Shown: positions 35,097 through 45,908, counted from the stretch's first letter. The stretch is 64,000 nt of DNA from Palleronia pontilimi (GCF_016412875.1 NZ_JAEKPD010000018.1:1-64000); one strand, 5' to 3'. Numbers and translations: made by a program. Notes: generated by a model from the letters alone, not told the origin.

Positions 35097-36085
35097 CCGA
35101 TCCCGTCTTCGACACCGCCGTGACGCGGACCTTCGGCACCCGCCTGCCCATCGTGGCGGGCGGCTATATGTGGCTGGGCGACGCGGCCTACGTCAGCGCC
35201 TGCGCGCGGGCGGGGATCATGGGATTTATTACCGCCGCCAGCTTCCCCGATACGCTGACGGACGAGATCGCCCGCTGCCGCGACAGGGCCGAGGGCAAGC
35301 CCTTCGGCGTGAATGTCTCGATGCTGCCGAAGCTGGTGCCGGGCGAGAAAACCGCCGACGTGTTCCGCGAGATCGCCGATGCGGGGATCACGGTCGTCGA
35401 GACCTCGGGCCGCAATCCCGAACCCTATATCCCGCAGCTGAAGGACGCGGGCATCACCGTGTTGCACAAGGTGCCGTCGGTGCGCTTCGCGGTGAAGGCG
35501 CAATCGGTGGGCGTGGACATGGTCAGCATCGTGGGCGCCGAATGCGGCGGCCATCCGGGCATGGACCTGGTGGGCAGCTTCGTGAACATGGCGCTGGCCG
35601 AGCGCAGGCTGGAGATCCCCTTCCTGATCGGCGGCGGCGTCGGCGCGGGGTCGCAGATCGTCGCCGCTCTGGCCGCGGGTGCGTCGGGCGTGGTGATCGG
35701 CACGCGCTTCCTGGTCTGCGAGGAGCTGAGCGCCCATCGCGGCTACAAGCAGGCCATGGTGGACGCGACCGAGCGCGACACCGCGCTGACCATGCAGACC
35801 GTGCGCAACACGATCCGCACGCTGGCCAACGAGACCACCGAAGAGGTCGCGCGGCTGGAGCGCGAGAACCCCGAGGGCGGCATCGACCAGCTGATGCCGC
35901 TGGTGAAGGGGACGATCGGGCGCCGCGCCTACGAGACGGGCGACGTGTCGCGGGGGATGCTGTCGGCGGGCCAGTCGCTGGGGCTGACCGACGCGATCAA
36001 GCCGCTGGCCGAGATCGTCGCGCAACTGGAGCACGAGGCCGAGACCGCGCTGAAGCGGCTGCGCCCGGAAAGGATGTCCGGATGA
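35093..36085 (+). CDS. Nitronate monooxygenase-like FMN oxidoreductase
   Basis: 330-aa TIM barrel. The N-terminal LPIVAGGYMWLG, the middle GAECGGHPGMDLVGSFV with the conserved His, and phosphate-binding IGGGVGAGSQIVAALAAGASGVVIGTRF fit the nitronate monooxygenase/enoyl-reductase II family. The family oxidises nitronates or reduces enoyl thioesters. In an operon of CoA-ester genes an enoyl-CoA reduction is an attractive alternative. ATGA overlap with the next gene. Confidence 0.85.
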   Translation: MTDPVFDTAVTRTFGTRLPIVAGGYMWLGDAAYVSACARAGIMGFITAASFPDTLTDEIARCRDRAEGKPFGVNVSMLPKLVPGEKTADVFREIADAGITVVETSGRNPEPYIPQLKDAGITVLHKVPSVRFAVKAQSVGVDMVSIVGAECGGHPGMDLVGSFVNMALAERRLEIPFLIGGGVGAGSQIVAALAAGASGVVIGTRFLVCEELSAHRGYKQAMVDATERDTALTMQTVRNTIRTLANETTEEVARLERENPEGGIDQLMPLVKGTIGRRAYETGDVSRGMLSAGQSLGLTDAIKPLAEIVAQLEHEAETALKRLRPERMSG

Positions 36086-37569
36086 CCCGCCTGCAGGAGC
36101 TGATCGACCGCCACGCCGAACAGCGCCCCGACAGCCCCGCGCTGCGTGACACTCTGGGCCACCGGGTGGATTTCGCGGGCTACAAGGCCGCCACGGAAGA
36201 AGCGGCGGCGCTGCTGCGCCATGCGGGCGTGCGGCCCGGCGACCGGGTGATGGTCGTGGCCGAGAACTGCCTGGCCATCGCCGCGATGGTGTTCGGTGCC
36301 TCGCGGCTGGATGCCTGGATCGTGCCGGTCAATGCCCGCATGTCTGCCTCCGAGATCGACAGCATCCGCGCCCATTGCACGCCGCGCGCCAGCGTCTTCA
36401 CGCTGGGCGCGTCGGACGAGGCGAAGGCCCACGCGGCCCGCGCCGGCGCCGACGTTGCGGATGCGAGCTTCGGCCACATCGCCATCGCGACCCACGAGGC
36501 CGAGCCGGATCCCGATACCGAAGTGGCCATGCTGCTTTACACCACCGGGACCACCGGTGCGCCCAAGGGCGTGATGCTGACCCATGACAACCTGGTCTTC
36601 GCGGGCAAGGCGTCGTGCGATCTGCGCGCCATGACGGCGCGCGACCGGATCTATGGCGCTCTGCCGCTGACCCATGTCTTCGGGCTGGCGTCGATGCTGA
36701 CGGCGGCGGCGGTCTGCGGTGCCGAGGTGCAGCTTGAGACGCGCTTCACGCCCGCCGCGCTGCTCGAGGCGCTGCAGAACGGCGCGACGGTGCTTCCGGC
36801 GGTGCCGCAGATGCACGCCCTGCTGATGGAGCACACTGCCGGGCTGGGGATGGACAACCTGAAGGATGCCAAGCTGCGCTATGTGTCCTCGGGCGCGGCT
36901 CCGCTGGACCCCGCGTGGAAGCGCAAGGCCGAGGCGTTCTACGGCCTGCCGCTGCAGAACGGCTACGGCATGACCGAGACCACGGCAGGCGTCAGCGGCA
37001 CGCGCAATCCCATCGGCACGCCCGATGTGAGTGTGGGCCCGCCCGCCGAGGGGGTCGAGGTGCGGCTGAAGGATCCCAACGACAAGGGCGTGGGCGAAAT
37101 CCTGGTGCGCGGGCCCAACGTGATGAAGGGCTATTACAAGGCGCCCGACAAGACCGCCGAGGTCATGGACGACGACGGCTGGCTGTCGACGGGCGATTTG
37201 GGCGAGATCGACGCGGACGGCAACCTGCACGTGGTGGGCCGGGTCAAGGAGCTGATCATCCGCTCGGGCTTCAACGTCTATCCGCCCGAGGTGGAAGCGG
37301 CGATCAACGATCACCCCGACGTGGTGCAATGCGCGGTGGTCGGGCGCCCCCATAAGGGCAACGAGCAGGTGCTGGCCTTCGTGCAGACCGCGGGCGACGT
37401 GACGCCCGACGCCCTGCGCGGCTTCGTCGCGGACAGCCTGTCGAACTACAAGCGGCCATCTGCTATATTCATCGTCGACGAACTCCCCGCCGCCGCGACC
37501 GGGAAGATACTGAAACACAAGCTTCTGGACACCTTCGCGGACCGGATCGCTGAAATGGACAAGGAGTAA
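36082..37569 (+). CDS. AMP-forming acyl-CoA ligase
   Basis: 495 aa ANL ligase. The phosphate loop is [15 protein letters not shown] (about 151-165), then [30 protein letters not shown], and [17 protein letters not shown]; the catalytic Lys is in [11 protein letters not shown]. It would activate the acid imported by the TRAP system or an intermediate. The position in the operon parallels pimA, although order differs. AAGGAG at the end of this gene serves the next one. Confidence 0.88.
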   Translation: MTRLQELIDRHAEQRPDSPALRDTLGHRVDFAGYKAATEEAAALLRHAGVRPGDRVMVVAENCLAIAAMVFGASRLDAWIVPVNARMSASEIDSIRAHCTPRASVFTLGASDEAKAHAARAGADVADASFGHIAIATHEAEPDPDTEVAMLLYTTGTTGAPKGVMLTHDNLVFAGKASCDLRAMTARDRIYGALPLTHVFGLASMLTAAAVCGAEVQLETRFTPAALLEALQNGATVLPAVPQMHALLMEHTAGLGMDNLKDAKLRYVSSGAAPLDPAWKRKAEAFYGLPLQNGYGMTETTAGVSGTRNPIGTPDVSVGPPAEGVEVRLKDPNDKGVGEILVRGPNVMKGYYKAPDKTAEVMDDDGWLSTGDLGEIDADGNLHVVGRVKELIIRSGFNVYPPEVEAAINDHPDVVQCAVVGRPHKGNEQVLAFVQTAGDVTPDALRGFVADSLSNYKRPSAIFIVDELPAAATGKILKHKLLDTFADRIAEMDKE

Positions 37570-37574
37570 AACCA

Positions 37575-38786
<1,212 letters not shown>

Positions 38787-38787
38787 G

Positions 38788-39234
38788 GTGCGGGCCAAGC
38801 CGGGCCACCGCGCGGACTATCGGCAGTTTCGCCAGATGGGGACGCGGTGGTTCGACAACGACATCTACGGGCATCTGAACAACGCCCTGCACTACCAGCT
38901 CTTCGACACGGCGGTGAACGCGCCGCTGGTCGAGGCGGGCGTGCTGGACCCCGTGGCGGGCGAGACGGCGTTCCTGGTGGTGGAATCGGGCTGTCGCTAC
39001 TTCGCGCCGCTGGCATTTCCGCAGACCGTCACCGCGGGGTTGCGGGTGGCGCATCTGGGCCGGTCCTCGGTGCGCTACGAGATCGGGCTGTTCGCCGATG
39101 ACAGCGACGTGGCGGCGGCGGAAGGGTTCTTCGTGCACGTGAGCGTGCGGCGGGCCACGTCGGAGGTGGTGCCCATCGTCCCGCCGGTGCGCGCGCTGCT
39201 GGAGGCGATCCAGGTCGCGGACGCCTCGCCCTGA
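38788..39234 (+). CDS. Acyl-CoA thioesterase (4HBT/YbgC type)
   Basis: 148-aa single hotdog domain. The catalytic segment is TRWFDNDIYGHLNNALHYQLFD with the Asp-x-x-x-His pattern of 4-hydroxybenzoyl-CoA thioesterases. The GTG at 38788 follows the gcdH stop at once (TAGG-GTG), so it is coupled to gcdH although no ribosome-binding site stands out. Probably a housekeeping CoA-releasing enzyme of the same pathway. Confidence 0.85.
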   Translation: MRAKPGHRADYRQFRQMGTRWFDNDIYGHLNNALHYQLFDTAVNAPLVEAGVLDPVAGETAFLVVESGCRYFAPLAFPQTVTAGLRVAHLGRSSVRYEIGLFADDSDVAAAEGFFVHVSVRRATSEVVPIVPPVRALLEAIQVADASP

Positions 39235-39265
39235 CAGGTCCGTGGCGCTGGCTGCGGGCCGGGCG

Positions 39266-39292
39266 CCGGGATATTTGAGAGAACAAAGATGG
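39266..39292 (+). repeat. Short intergenic motif, copy B
   Basis: CCGGGATATTTGAGAGAACA followed by AAGATGG. GGCGCC lies on each side (39262 and about 39300), so the motif could sit in a hairpin loop. It lies between a convergent pair of gene ends. Confidence 0.75.
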
Positions 39293-39332
39293 GGCAGGGG
39301 GCGCCGATCCCGGGGGACCGGCGCGTCCCTTG

Positions 39333-40598
39333 TCAGGCGGCGTTGCGGTTGCCTGCGGGCTTGCGACGCCTGCGCGGACGGCCGGATTTCGCCGCCGACG
39401 GCTTCTGGCCGCCGCGATTGCCACCGGGCCTGCCGCCGCGACCGCCCTGCTTGGGCGGCGGGGTGTCTTCGGCCCAGGGCGCGCCCGAGGCGACGGTGAC
39501 CTTGGATTTCAGCACCTTTTCGATGTCGCGCAGGTACGACATCTCGTCCGGGGCGCAGAAGGCCACGGCCTGGCCTTCGCGGCCCGCGCGGGCGGTGCGG
39601 CCGATGCGGTGGACGTAGTTTTCCGGCACGTTGGGCAGTTCGTAGTTGTAGACGTATTCGACGCCCGGGATGTCGATGCCGCGGGCGGCCACGTCGGTGG
39701 CCACCAGCACCTTGATGGTGCCGTCCTTGAAGCCCGCGATGGCGCGGTCGCGCTGCCCTTGGCTCTTGTTGCCGTGGATCGACGCGGCCTTGTAGCCGTC
39801 GCGGTCGAGCTGTTTCATCAGCTTTTCGCAGCCGTGCTTGGTGCGTCCGAAGACCAGCGCGCGGTCCTTGGGGTGGCGGTCGAGCTGTTCGCGCAGCAGG
39901 GTCGGCTTGCCGTCCTTCGAGACGAAATGGACCTCCTGCTCGACCTTGTCGGCGGCCTGGCCGGGGCGCGCGACCTCGATGCGGATGGGGTTGTCGAGAT
40001 AGGCGCTGGCGATCTCGTTCATGAGCTTGGGCATGGTGGCCGAGAAGAGCATCGTCTGGCGCTCGGCCCGCAGCAGCGGCGCGATCTTCCGGAGCGCATG
40101 GATGAAGCCCATGTCGAGCATCTGGTCGGCCTCGTCCAGCACGAGAAAGCGGGTGTCGTTCAGCCGCACGGCGCGGCGGTCCAGCAGGTCGATCAGGCGG
40201 CCGGGCGTGGCCACCAGAAGCTCGGTGCCGCGCTCGAGCCGGTTGATCTGGCGGTTGATCGAGACGCCGCCCACCACCACGGTGATCGACAGGTGCGTGC
40301 CACCGGCGAAGCCGCGCAGGCTTTCGCTGATCTGGTTGGCCAGTTCACGGGTGGGGGCCAGGATCAGGCCGCGCACGGATTTCGGCGCGGGCTTGGTGCC
40401 TTCGGCCGACAGCGCGTGGATCAGCGGCAGGCCGAAGGCGGCGGTCTTGCCGGTACCGGTCTGCGCCAGGCCCATCACGTCGCGCCCGTTCATGGCGTGG
40501 GGGATGGCCTGTTTCTGGATCGGGGTGGGTTCGGTGATGCCCAGTTCGGCCAGGCGGGAGATCATCTTGGGCTCGAGGCCCAGCATGTCGAAATCCAT
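39333..40598 (-). CDS. DEAD-box RNA helicase (RhlE-like)
   Basis: 421 aa. Q motif PTPIQKQAIPHAMNGRD, motif I AQTGTGKTAAFG, PTRELANQ, II VLDEADQMLDMGF, III SATMP, then TDVAARGIDIPGVEYV and VI HRIGRTARAGREGQ. A basic Gly/Arg/Lys/Pro tail (about 375-421) should bind RNA. Such helicases remodel rRNA or mRNA, often in the cold. The ATG at 40598 is preceded by a structured leader (see 40599-40851). Confidence 0.93.
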   Translation of the reverse strand: MDFDMLGLEPKMISRLAELGITEPTPIQKQAIPHAMNGRDVMGLAQTGTGKTAAFGLPLIHALSAEGTKPAPKSVRGLILAPTRELANQISESLRGFAGGTHLSITVVVGGVSINRQINRLERGTELLVATPGRLIDLLDRRAVRLNDTRFLVLDEADQMLDMGFIHALRKIAPLLRAERQTMLFSATMPKLMNEIASAYLDNPIRIEVARPGQAADKVEQEVHFVSKDGKPTLLREQLDRHPKDRALVFGRTKHGCEKLMKQLDRDGYKAASIHGNKSQGQRDRAIAGFKDGTIKVLVATDVAARGIDIPGVEYVYNYELPNVPENYVHRIGRTARAGREGQAVAFCAPDEMSYLRDIEKVLKSKVTVASGAPWAEDTPPPKQGGRGGRPGGNRGGQKPSAAKSGRPRRRRKPAGNRNAA

Positions 40599-40851
40599 GG
40601 AGATGGATCCTTTCGGAATAAAATACGGATCGGGGCCGTGGAGAACACGGGGGTCCCGTTGCGATCAGAGGAACGCCCGAAGACTGACCGGGGGCCGTAT
40701 TGCCCATGAGGCCGCTGCAAGCGCGTGCCTCCCCGCGTGATTTGGGAAACGGTGCGCCGATCCGGAAAGGGCGGGGTGGCCCGGTCTGCTCACGCGGCAG
40801 GGATCGACGTCTTGGGGGTGCGTATCGTCGGGTGCGGTCCCGATGTCAACC
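40599..40851 (-). promoter_or_regulatory. Helicase leader region with nested hairpins
   Basis: 253 nt without a gene. Next to the helicase start AATACGG (40622-40628) can pair with CCGTATT (40695-40701), enclosing CCGTG/CACGG (40636-40640 with 40646-40650). If transcribed, this gives a structured 5' leader of at least 100 nt. A weak -35/-10 candidate lies just upstream of 40700. The remainder, towards the aminotransferase stop, shows nothing I can name. Confidence 0.4.
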
Positions 40852-42021
40852 TTATTGCAGGTCCGAGAATGCGTCCTGAAGTCGCGCCACGGCTTCGTGG
40901 ATGCGGGCGCGGGGGGTGGCGATGTTGAACCGCAGGAAGCCCGATCCGCCCTTGCCGAAAGTGGGGCCGTGGTTGACGGCGATCCGGGCGCGCTGCTCGA
41001 CGCGGTGAAGCTCTTCCTCGCGCGTCATGCCGGTGCCGGTGAAATCGACCCAGCTGAGATAGGTGGCGTCCAGCGGCATCGAGCGCACGCCGGGAATTTG
41101 CGCCACGCCCGCGTCGAAGACCCGGCGGTTTTCGTCCAGGTACTGCATCAGCTCGTCCACCCAGGCCGCGCCGTCGGGCGAATAGGCGGCGGTGGCCATG
41201 TGCATGCCGAAGGCGTTGGCCGAGGTGCCGAGCGCCGCCATCCGGCGCGCGAACCGGGCGCGCAGGGCGTCGTCGGCGATGATGACGTTGCCCACATGGG
41301 CGCCGGCGATGTTGAAGGTCTTGGTCGTGGCGCTCATCATCACCAGCCGGTCGGCGATGCCGTCGACCAGGGCCATGGGCGTGTGGCTGTGGCCGGGATA
41401 GACCAGGTCGTGGTGGATCTCGTCGGACACGATCACCAGGTCGTGGCGGCGGGCGAACGCGGCGACGCCCGCGAGCTCGTCGCGGGTCCAGACGCGGCCG
41501 CCGGGATTGTGCGGCGAGCACAGGATCAGCAGCTTTTCCTGGCCCGTCATCTGGACGTCGTAGGCGTCGAAATCGAAGCCGTAGCGCCCGTCTTCGAGGG
41601 CCAGCTGGCATTCGACGATCCGGCGGTCCGCGGCTTTGATGACGCGGGCGAAGGCGTGGTAGACGGGGGTGAACAGGACCACCCCGTCGCCCGGAGACGT
41701 GAAGGCGTCGACGCACATGGCCGTTCCGTTGACCAGCCCGTTGGTGGTGAAGATGTGGTCGGGATCGACCTGCCAGCCGTGGCGTTCGCGCATCCACCAG
41801 CGGATCGCGTCGTTATATTGCGTGGTGTCGCCGAAATAGCCGTAGATGCCGTGGTCGTGCAGGGCCCCGACCGCGTCCTGCACGCAGGGCGGCGCGCGGA
41901 AATCCATGTCGGCGACCCACATGGACAGGCCGTCTTCGGCGGGGACGCCGTAGATCGGCTCCATCATGTCCCACTTGGTGGAATGGGTGCCGCGGCGGTC
42001 GATGATCTCGTCGAAGGACAT
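40852..42021 (-). CDS. PatB/MalY-type PLP-dependent aminotransferase (cystathionine beta-lyase-like)
   Basis: 389 aa, fold type I. The N-terminal MSFDEIIDRRGTHSTKWD, MWVADMDFRAPPCVQDAV and ILCSPHNPGGRVW are typical of the MalY/PatB subgroup. VSDEIHHDLVYPGH holds the PLP-ring Asp and the Schiff-base Lys lies in SATTKTFNIAG. Members are often C-S lyases cleaving cystathionine. The ATG at 42021 has GAGGAA upstream. It is transcribed divergently from def with about 140 nt between. Confidence 0.9.
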   Translation of the reverse strand: MSFDEIIDRRGTHSTKWDMMEPIYGVPAEDGLSMWVADMDFRAPPCVQDAVGALHDHGIYGYFGDTTQYNDAIRWWMRERHGWQVDPDHIFTTNGLVNGTAMCVDAFTSPGDGVVLFTPVYHAFARVIKAADRRIVECQLALEDGRYGFDFDAYDVQMTGQEKLLILCSPHNPGGRVWTRDELAGVAAFARRHDLVIVSDEIHHDLVYPGHSHTPMALVDGIADRLVMMSATTKTFNIAGAHVGNVIIADDALRARFARRMAALGTSANAFGMHMATAAYSPDGAAWVDELMQYLDENRRVFDAGVAQIPGVRSMPLDATYLSWVDFTGTGMTREEELHRVEQRARIAVNHGPTFGKGGSGFLRFNIATPRARIHEAVARLQDAFSDLQ

Positions 42022-42162
42022 GGGGGCGGTTCCTCGGGTTGCGCTTGGGGGAGAACCTGTCACGCCGGGGCCGGACGTCCAGTGCAAAAATCGCACGCCC
42101 CGCGGGGCTGCGGGTGGCGCGGTTTTGTTGCATCCGGGCGCGGTGGCGCATAAATGAGGGCC

Positions 42163-42684
42163 ATGAGCATTCGACCCATCCTGATCCATCCCGACCCGCG
42201 CCTGAAGAAGGTGGCGGATCCCGTGGGCACGCCCACGGACGAGATCCGGGCGCTGGCCGAGGACATGCTGCAGACCATGTACGATGCGCCGGGTATCGGG
42301 CTGGCCGCGCCGCAGATCGGCGTGTCGAGCCGCCTGCTGGTGATGGATTGCGTGAAGGAAGAGGGCGCGGCGCCGCGGCCCCTGGTGCTGATCGATCCGG
42401 TGGTGGTGTGGGCCGCGGACGAGCTGTCGACCTACGAGGAAGGCTGTTTGTCGATCCCCGAGCAATATGCCGACGTGGAGCGGCCCGCCGCGGTCGAGGT
42501 GCGCTGGACCGACCTGGACGGGGCCGAGATGTCGGAGCGGTTCGAGGGGCTTTGGGCCACCTGCGTGCAGCACGAGATCGATCACCTGGATGGCAAGCTG
42601 TTCATCGACTACCTTAAGCCGCTGAGGCGGCAGATGATCACCCGCAAGATGCAGAAGCTGAAGCGGGAACTGGCGCGCGCCTGA
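42163..42684 (+). CDS. def: Peptide deformylase (active)
   Basis: 173 aa. All three metal-site motifs are intact: GIGLAAPQ (44-51), EGCLS with metal ligand Cys95, and QHEIDH with His137, Glu138 and His141. It removes the formyl group from nascent chains. An in-frame ATG at 42154 adds three residues. A degenerate paralogue and fmt follow in the same direction, so the formyl-Met cycle genes are together. Confidence 0.95.
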   Translation: MSIRPILIHPDPRLKKVADPVGTPTDEIRALAEDMLQTMYDAPGIGLAAPQIGVSSRLLVMDCVKEEGAAPRPLVLIDPVVVWAADELSTYEEGCLSIPEQYADVERPAAVEVRWTDLDGAEMSERFEGLWATCVQHEIDHLDGKLFIDYLKPLRRQMITRKMQKLKRELARA

Positions 42685-42715
42685 GGCGCGTGTCGCGCGC
42701 GGGGCGGGCGGTGCG

Positions 42716-42742
42716 CCGGGATATTTTCAAGAACAAAGATGG
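42716..42742 (+). repeat. Short intergenic motif, copy C
   Basis: CCGGGATATTTTCAAGAACA followed by AAGATGG, in the gap between the two deformylase genes. GCGCC lies just before it and GGCGCC just after it. The AGGGG that follows is the only candidate ribosome-binding site of the second deformylase gene, whose ATG is at 42755. Confidence 0.75.
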
Positions 42743-42754
42743 GGCAGGGGCGCC

Positions 42755-43252
42755 ATGGCTGTGAGGCCTTTCGTGATGTGGCCGGATCGACGCCTGCGCC
42801 GCGCGGCTTTGCCGGTGGCGGCGGTGGACGACGCGGTGCGCGCGCTCTGGTCCGACATGGTGGACACGATGGAGGCGATGCCGGGCGTGGGCCTGGCGGC
42901 GCCGCAGATCGGCGTGATGCGCGCGCTGGCGGTGGTGGATGCGTCGGCCGAGCGCGGCCGGGCGGTGCTGATGGCGAACCCGGAGGTGCTTTATGCCAGT
43001 GTCGAGCCGCGCCTGCACGAGGAAGCGTCGCCGAACCTGCCGGGGGTGTCGGCGCAGGTGTCGCGGCCGCGCGCGGTGACGGTGCGATTCCTGAACGCGG
43101 CGGGCGAGGTGGAAGAGCGCGATTTCGTGGGGCTTTGGGCCACCAGCGTGCAGCACCAGGTCGACCACCTAGCGGGGCGGATGTATTTCGACCGGCTGAG
43201 CCGGGTGAAGCGCGACATGCTGTTGAAGCGTGCCGCCAAGGTGGGGGGATAG
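42755..43252 (+). CDS. Peptide deformylase-like protein with degenerate active site
   Basis: 165 aa, clearly homologous to peptide deformylase: [11 protein letters not shown] (44-54) is intact. But EGCLS is replaced by EASPN, so the metal-binding Cys becomes Ser92, and HEIDH is replaced by HQVDH, so the catalytic Glu becomes Gln135. The two His ligands remain. Deformylation by the known mechanism should be lost. The reading frame is intact, GC-rich and flanked by def and fmt, so it is not a decaying pseudogene; another role is likely. Confidence 0.88.
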   Translation: MAVRPFVMWPDRRLRRAALPVAAVDDAVRALWSDMVDTMEAMPGVGLAAPQIGVMRALAVVDASAERGRAVLMANPEVLYASVEPRLHEEASPNLPGVSAQVSRPRAVTVRFLNAAGEVEERDFVGLWATSVQHQVDHLAGRMYFDRLSRVKRDMLLKRAAKVGG

Positions 43253-43256
43253 CGCC

Positions 43257-44156
43257 ATGCGGGTCGTGTTCATGGGAACGCCCGACTTCTCGGTGCCGCC
43301 GCTGCAGGCGCTGGTCGACGCGGGCCACGACGTGGTCTGCGTCTATACCCAGCCGCCGCGGCCCGCGGGGCGCGGCAAGAAGGACCGGCCGGGTGCGGTG
43401 CATCGCCGGGCGCTGGAGCTGGGGCTGGAGGTGCGCCATCCCGCCAGCCTGAAATCGCCGGAAGCGCAGGCGGATTTCGCGGCGCTGGGCGCGGATGTGG
43501 CGGTGGTCGTGGCCTACGGGCTGCTGTTGCCGCAGGCGGTGCTGGACGCGCCGCGGCTGGGCTGCCTGAACATCCACGCGTCGCTGCTGCCGCGCTGGCG
43601 GGGGGCGGCGCCGATCCACCGGGCGGTGATGACCGGGGATACCGAGACGGGCGTCTGCGTCATGCGGATGGAAGCGGGGCTGGATACCGGGCCGGTGCTG
43701 CTGCGCGCGGCCACGCCCATCGGCGCGACCGACACGACCGGCGATCTGCATGACCGGTTGTCGGGCATGGGGGCGGAGTTGATCGTTCGGGCGCTGGACC
43801 GCCTGGACGAACTGGTGCCGGAGCCGCAGCCCGAGGACGGCGTGACCTATGCCAGGAAGATCGACAAGGCCGAGGCGCGGGTGGACTGGACACGGCCCGC
43901 GATCGAGGTGGACCGGCAGATCCGGGGGCTGTCGCCGGTGCCGGGCGCGTGGTGCGACATCGCGGGCGAGCGGGTGAAGCTGCTGCGCTCGCGGGCAGTG
44001 GAAGGGTCGGGTGCGCCCGGCACAGTGCTGGGGGGCTTCACCGTGGCCTGCGGCGCGGGCGCGGTCGAGGTGCTGGAATTGCAGCGGGCGGGCAAGCGGG
44101 CGGTTGCGGCCAGCGAGGCGCTGCGCGGCATGACGCTGCCCGACCGGCTGGGCTAG
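43257..44156 (+). CDS. fmt: Methionyl-tRNA formyltransferase
   Basis: 299 aa. The formyl-transfer domain has [16 protein letters not shown] (about 104-120) with the catalytic Asn and His and the SLLP turn, and [13 protein letters not shown] with the Asp. The C-terminal tRNA-binding domain covers residues 200-299. It formylates initiator Met-tRNA, the reaction reversed on peptides by deformylase. It starts 4 nt after the degenerate deformylase gene and ends convergent with the TRIC gene, 13 nt away. Confidence 0.96.
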   Translation: MRVVFMGTPDFSVPPLQALVDAGHDVVCVYTQPPRPAGRGKKDRPGAVHRRALELGLEVRHPASLKSPEAQADFAALGADVAVVVAYGLLLPQAVLDAPRLGCLNIHASLLPRWRGAAPIHRAVMTGDTETGVCVMRMEAGLDTGPVLLRAATPIGATDTTGDLHDRLSGMGAELIVRALDRLDELVPEPQPEDGVTYARKIDKAEARVDWTRPAIEVDRQIRGLSPVPGAWCDIAGERVKLLRSRAVEGSGAPGTVLGGFTVACGAGAVEVLELQRAGKRAVAASEALRGMTLPDRLG

Positions 44157-44169
44157 GGGCGGCGCGGGC

Positions 44170-44787
44170 CTAGCGGCGCGGGGCGCGCGACTTGTAGGTG
44201 GGCAGGCACCAGCCGAAGCGCAGCGATCCGGCGCGCAGGATCAGCGTGGTCAGCGCGCAGATCAGCAGGGCGAAGGAGGCGTCGCCGATGCTCAGCGCGG
44301 CCAGACCCGCGATCCCGCCCGCCGCGGCGGCGGTCACGTAGAGCTCGCCCTGCACCAGCACCACGGGCACGTCGTTGACGACCACGTCGCGCATCAGGCC
44401 GCCGAAGGTGCCGGTCACCACGCCCATGAGCAGCACGATGGGCCAGGGCTGTCCGGTCGCCAGCGCCACGGCGAAGCCCGCGGGCACCGCCACCGACAGC
44501 GCGCAGGCGTCGAGCCAGACCAGCCAGCGCAACCGGCTGCCCACCAGGTGCGCCAGGAAGAAGACCAGCACCGCCGCCACCGCCGCCACGCCAAGGTAGG
44601 TGGGATCGGTGATCCAGAGCGGCGGGCGGTCGAGCAGCAGGTCGCGGATCGTGCCGCCGCCCATCCCCACCAGGCTGGCCAGGAACACGAAGCCCACGAT
44701 GTCGAGCTGCGCCCGGCTGGCGGCGAAAGCGCCGGTCAGCGCGAAGATGAACACCGACGCGTAGTCGAGAAAGGCCAGCGCCGTCAT
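44170..44787 (-). CDS. TRIC-family (UPF0126/YadS) cation channel protein
   Basis: 205 aa with seven helices in two repeats, each with the glycine-rich GGG(T)xRDLLL motif: [19 protein letters not shown] and [20 protein letters not shown]. Bacterial members are trimeric monovalent-cation channels. The ATG at 44787 overlaps the rnhA stop (ATGA), so it is coupled to rnhA. Confidence 0.88.
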   Translation of the reverse strand: MTALAFLDYASVFIFALTGAFAASRAQLDIVGFVFLASLVGMGGGTIRDLLLDRPPLWITDPTYLGVAAVAAVLVFFLAHLVGSRLRWLVWLDACALSVAVPAGFAVALATGQPWPIVLLMGVVTGTFGGLMRDVVVNDVPVVLVQGELYVTAAAAGGIAGLAALSIGDASFALLICALTTLILRAGSLRFGWCLPTYKSRAPRR

Positions 44788-45242
44788 TTGCCGGTCTTGA
44801 ACGGGGCCATGCCGGCGCGGGCCAGTTCGTCGGCGCGTTCGTTTTCCGGATGGCCCGCGTGGCCCTTGACCCATTCCCACGTCACGTCGTGGCGTTGCTG
44901 GGCCGCGTCGAGCCGCTTCCACAGGTCTTCGTTCTTCACAGGCTTCTTGGCCGAGGTCTTCCAGCCGTTGCGCTTCCAGCCGTGGATCCAGGCGGTCACG
45001 CCGTTCTTCACGTATTGGCTGTCGGTGACGATGGTGATGGCGGACGGGCGCGACAGGCTTTCCAGCGCGTTGATGGCGGCCAGAAGCTCCATCCGGTTGT
45101 TCGTGGTCTGCGGCTCGCCGCCCTTCAGGTCGCGCGATTTCACGACCCGGTCGCCGTCCCTGGCCTGCAGGAGCGCGCCCCAGCCGCCGGGGCCGGGATT
45201 GCCCGAGCAGGCGCCGTCGGTATAGGCGATGAGTTTGGTCAT
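44784..45242 (-). CDS. rnhA: Ribonuclease HI
   Basis: 152 aa. Catalytic carboxylates lie in [16 protein letters not shown] (Asp8), [22 protein letters not shown] and [10 protein letters not shown]. It degrades RNA in RNA-DNA hybrids. ATG at 45242. Part of a minus-strand run from ispH, with the TRIC gene after it. Confidence 0.96.
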   Translation of the reverse strand: MTKLIAYTDGACSGNPGPGGWGALLQARDGDRVVKSRDLKGGEPQTTNNRMELLAAINALESLSRPSAITIVTDSQYVKNGVTAWIHGWKRNGWKTSAKKPVKNEDLWKRLDAAQQRHDVTWEWVKGHAGHPENERADELARAGMAPFKTGK

Positions 45243-45308
45243 GGGGGGCTTTCGTCGTGGCGTGGACCAGCTTCTAGACCGAAGCGCGGACCGGGGTAAA
45301 TGGCTCGC

Positions 45309-45908
45309 TCAGGCCGGTTTGCGGCTGAGATGGATCACGAAGGGCTCGATCCGGCCGTCGAGCCCGTTGCCTTCGCCCAGCCGGGTGCGGAACGGGGTCA
45401 GACCGGCGGCGCGGGTCATGCGGTCCAAGTCGTCCGGCTGCCAGTAGCTGAAATAGCGCCCGATGGGGTCGCGCGCCGAGCCGCTGCCCTGCTTCATGCC
45501 CAGGTGCAGCACGCCGCCGGGCAGAAGAGCGCGGCCTGCCAGCGCGACCAGGTCCGGCACCACGTCGGGCGGGGCGTGGAGCAGGGCGAAATTGGCCCAG
45601 ATCCCGCGGTAGCGCGGCGCGGGGTCGAGCGCGTCGAAGGGTTCGATGCGCACGTCCACGCCCAGGCCCGCGGCGACGGCGGCCATTTCGGGCGACGCGT
45701 CGGTGGCGTCGACGTCGATCTCGTGCGAGACCATGATCGCGGCGCTGTTGCCCGGCCCGCAGCCCCAGTCGAGCACGGGCGCATCGCCCGGCGGCAGCGC
45801 GTCCATGAAGGCCAGCAGGTCGGCGTCGGGCCCGGCGCGGCTGATGACGTCGGCGTATTCCTCGGCCCGTTTGGCGTAGGTCGCCAGGGTTTGCGGATCG
45901 GCGGTCAC
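45309..45908 (-). CDS. Class I SAM-dependent methyltransferase
   Basis: 199 aa. Motif I VLDWGCGPGNSAAI, an acidic residue after the second strand (DATDASPEMAAVA) and a post-I FALLHAPPDVVPDL motif place it in the Methyltransf_25-like group. ALLPGGVLHLGMKQG is the motif III strand. The GTG at 45908 overlaps the upstream DUF3429 stop (GTGA). Small-molecule methylation is likely; substrate unknown. Confidence 0.85.
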   Translation of the reverse strand: MTADPQTLATYAKRAEEYADVISRAGPDADLLAFMDALPPGDAPVLDWGCGPGNSAAIMVSHEIDVDATDASPEMAAVAAGLGVDVRIEPFDALDPAPRYRGIWANFALLHAPPDVVPDLVALAGRALLPGGVLHLGMKQGSGSARDPIGRYFSYWQPDDLDRMTRAAGLTPFRTRLGEGNGLDGRIEPFVIHLSRKPA

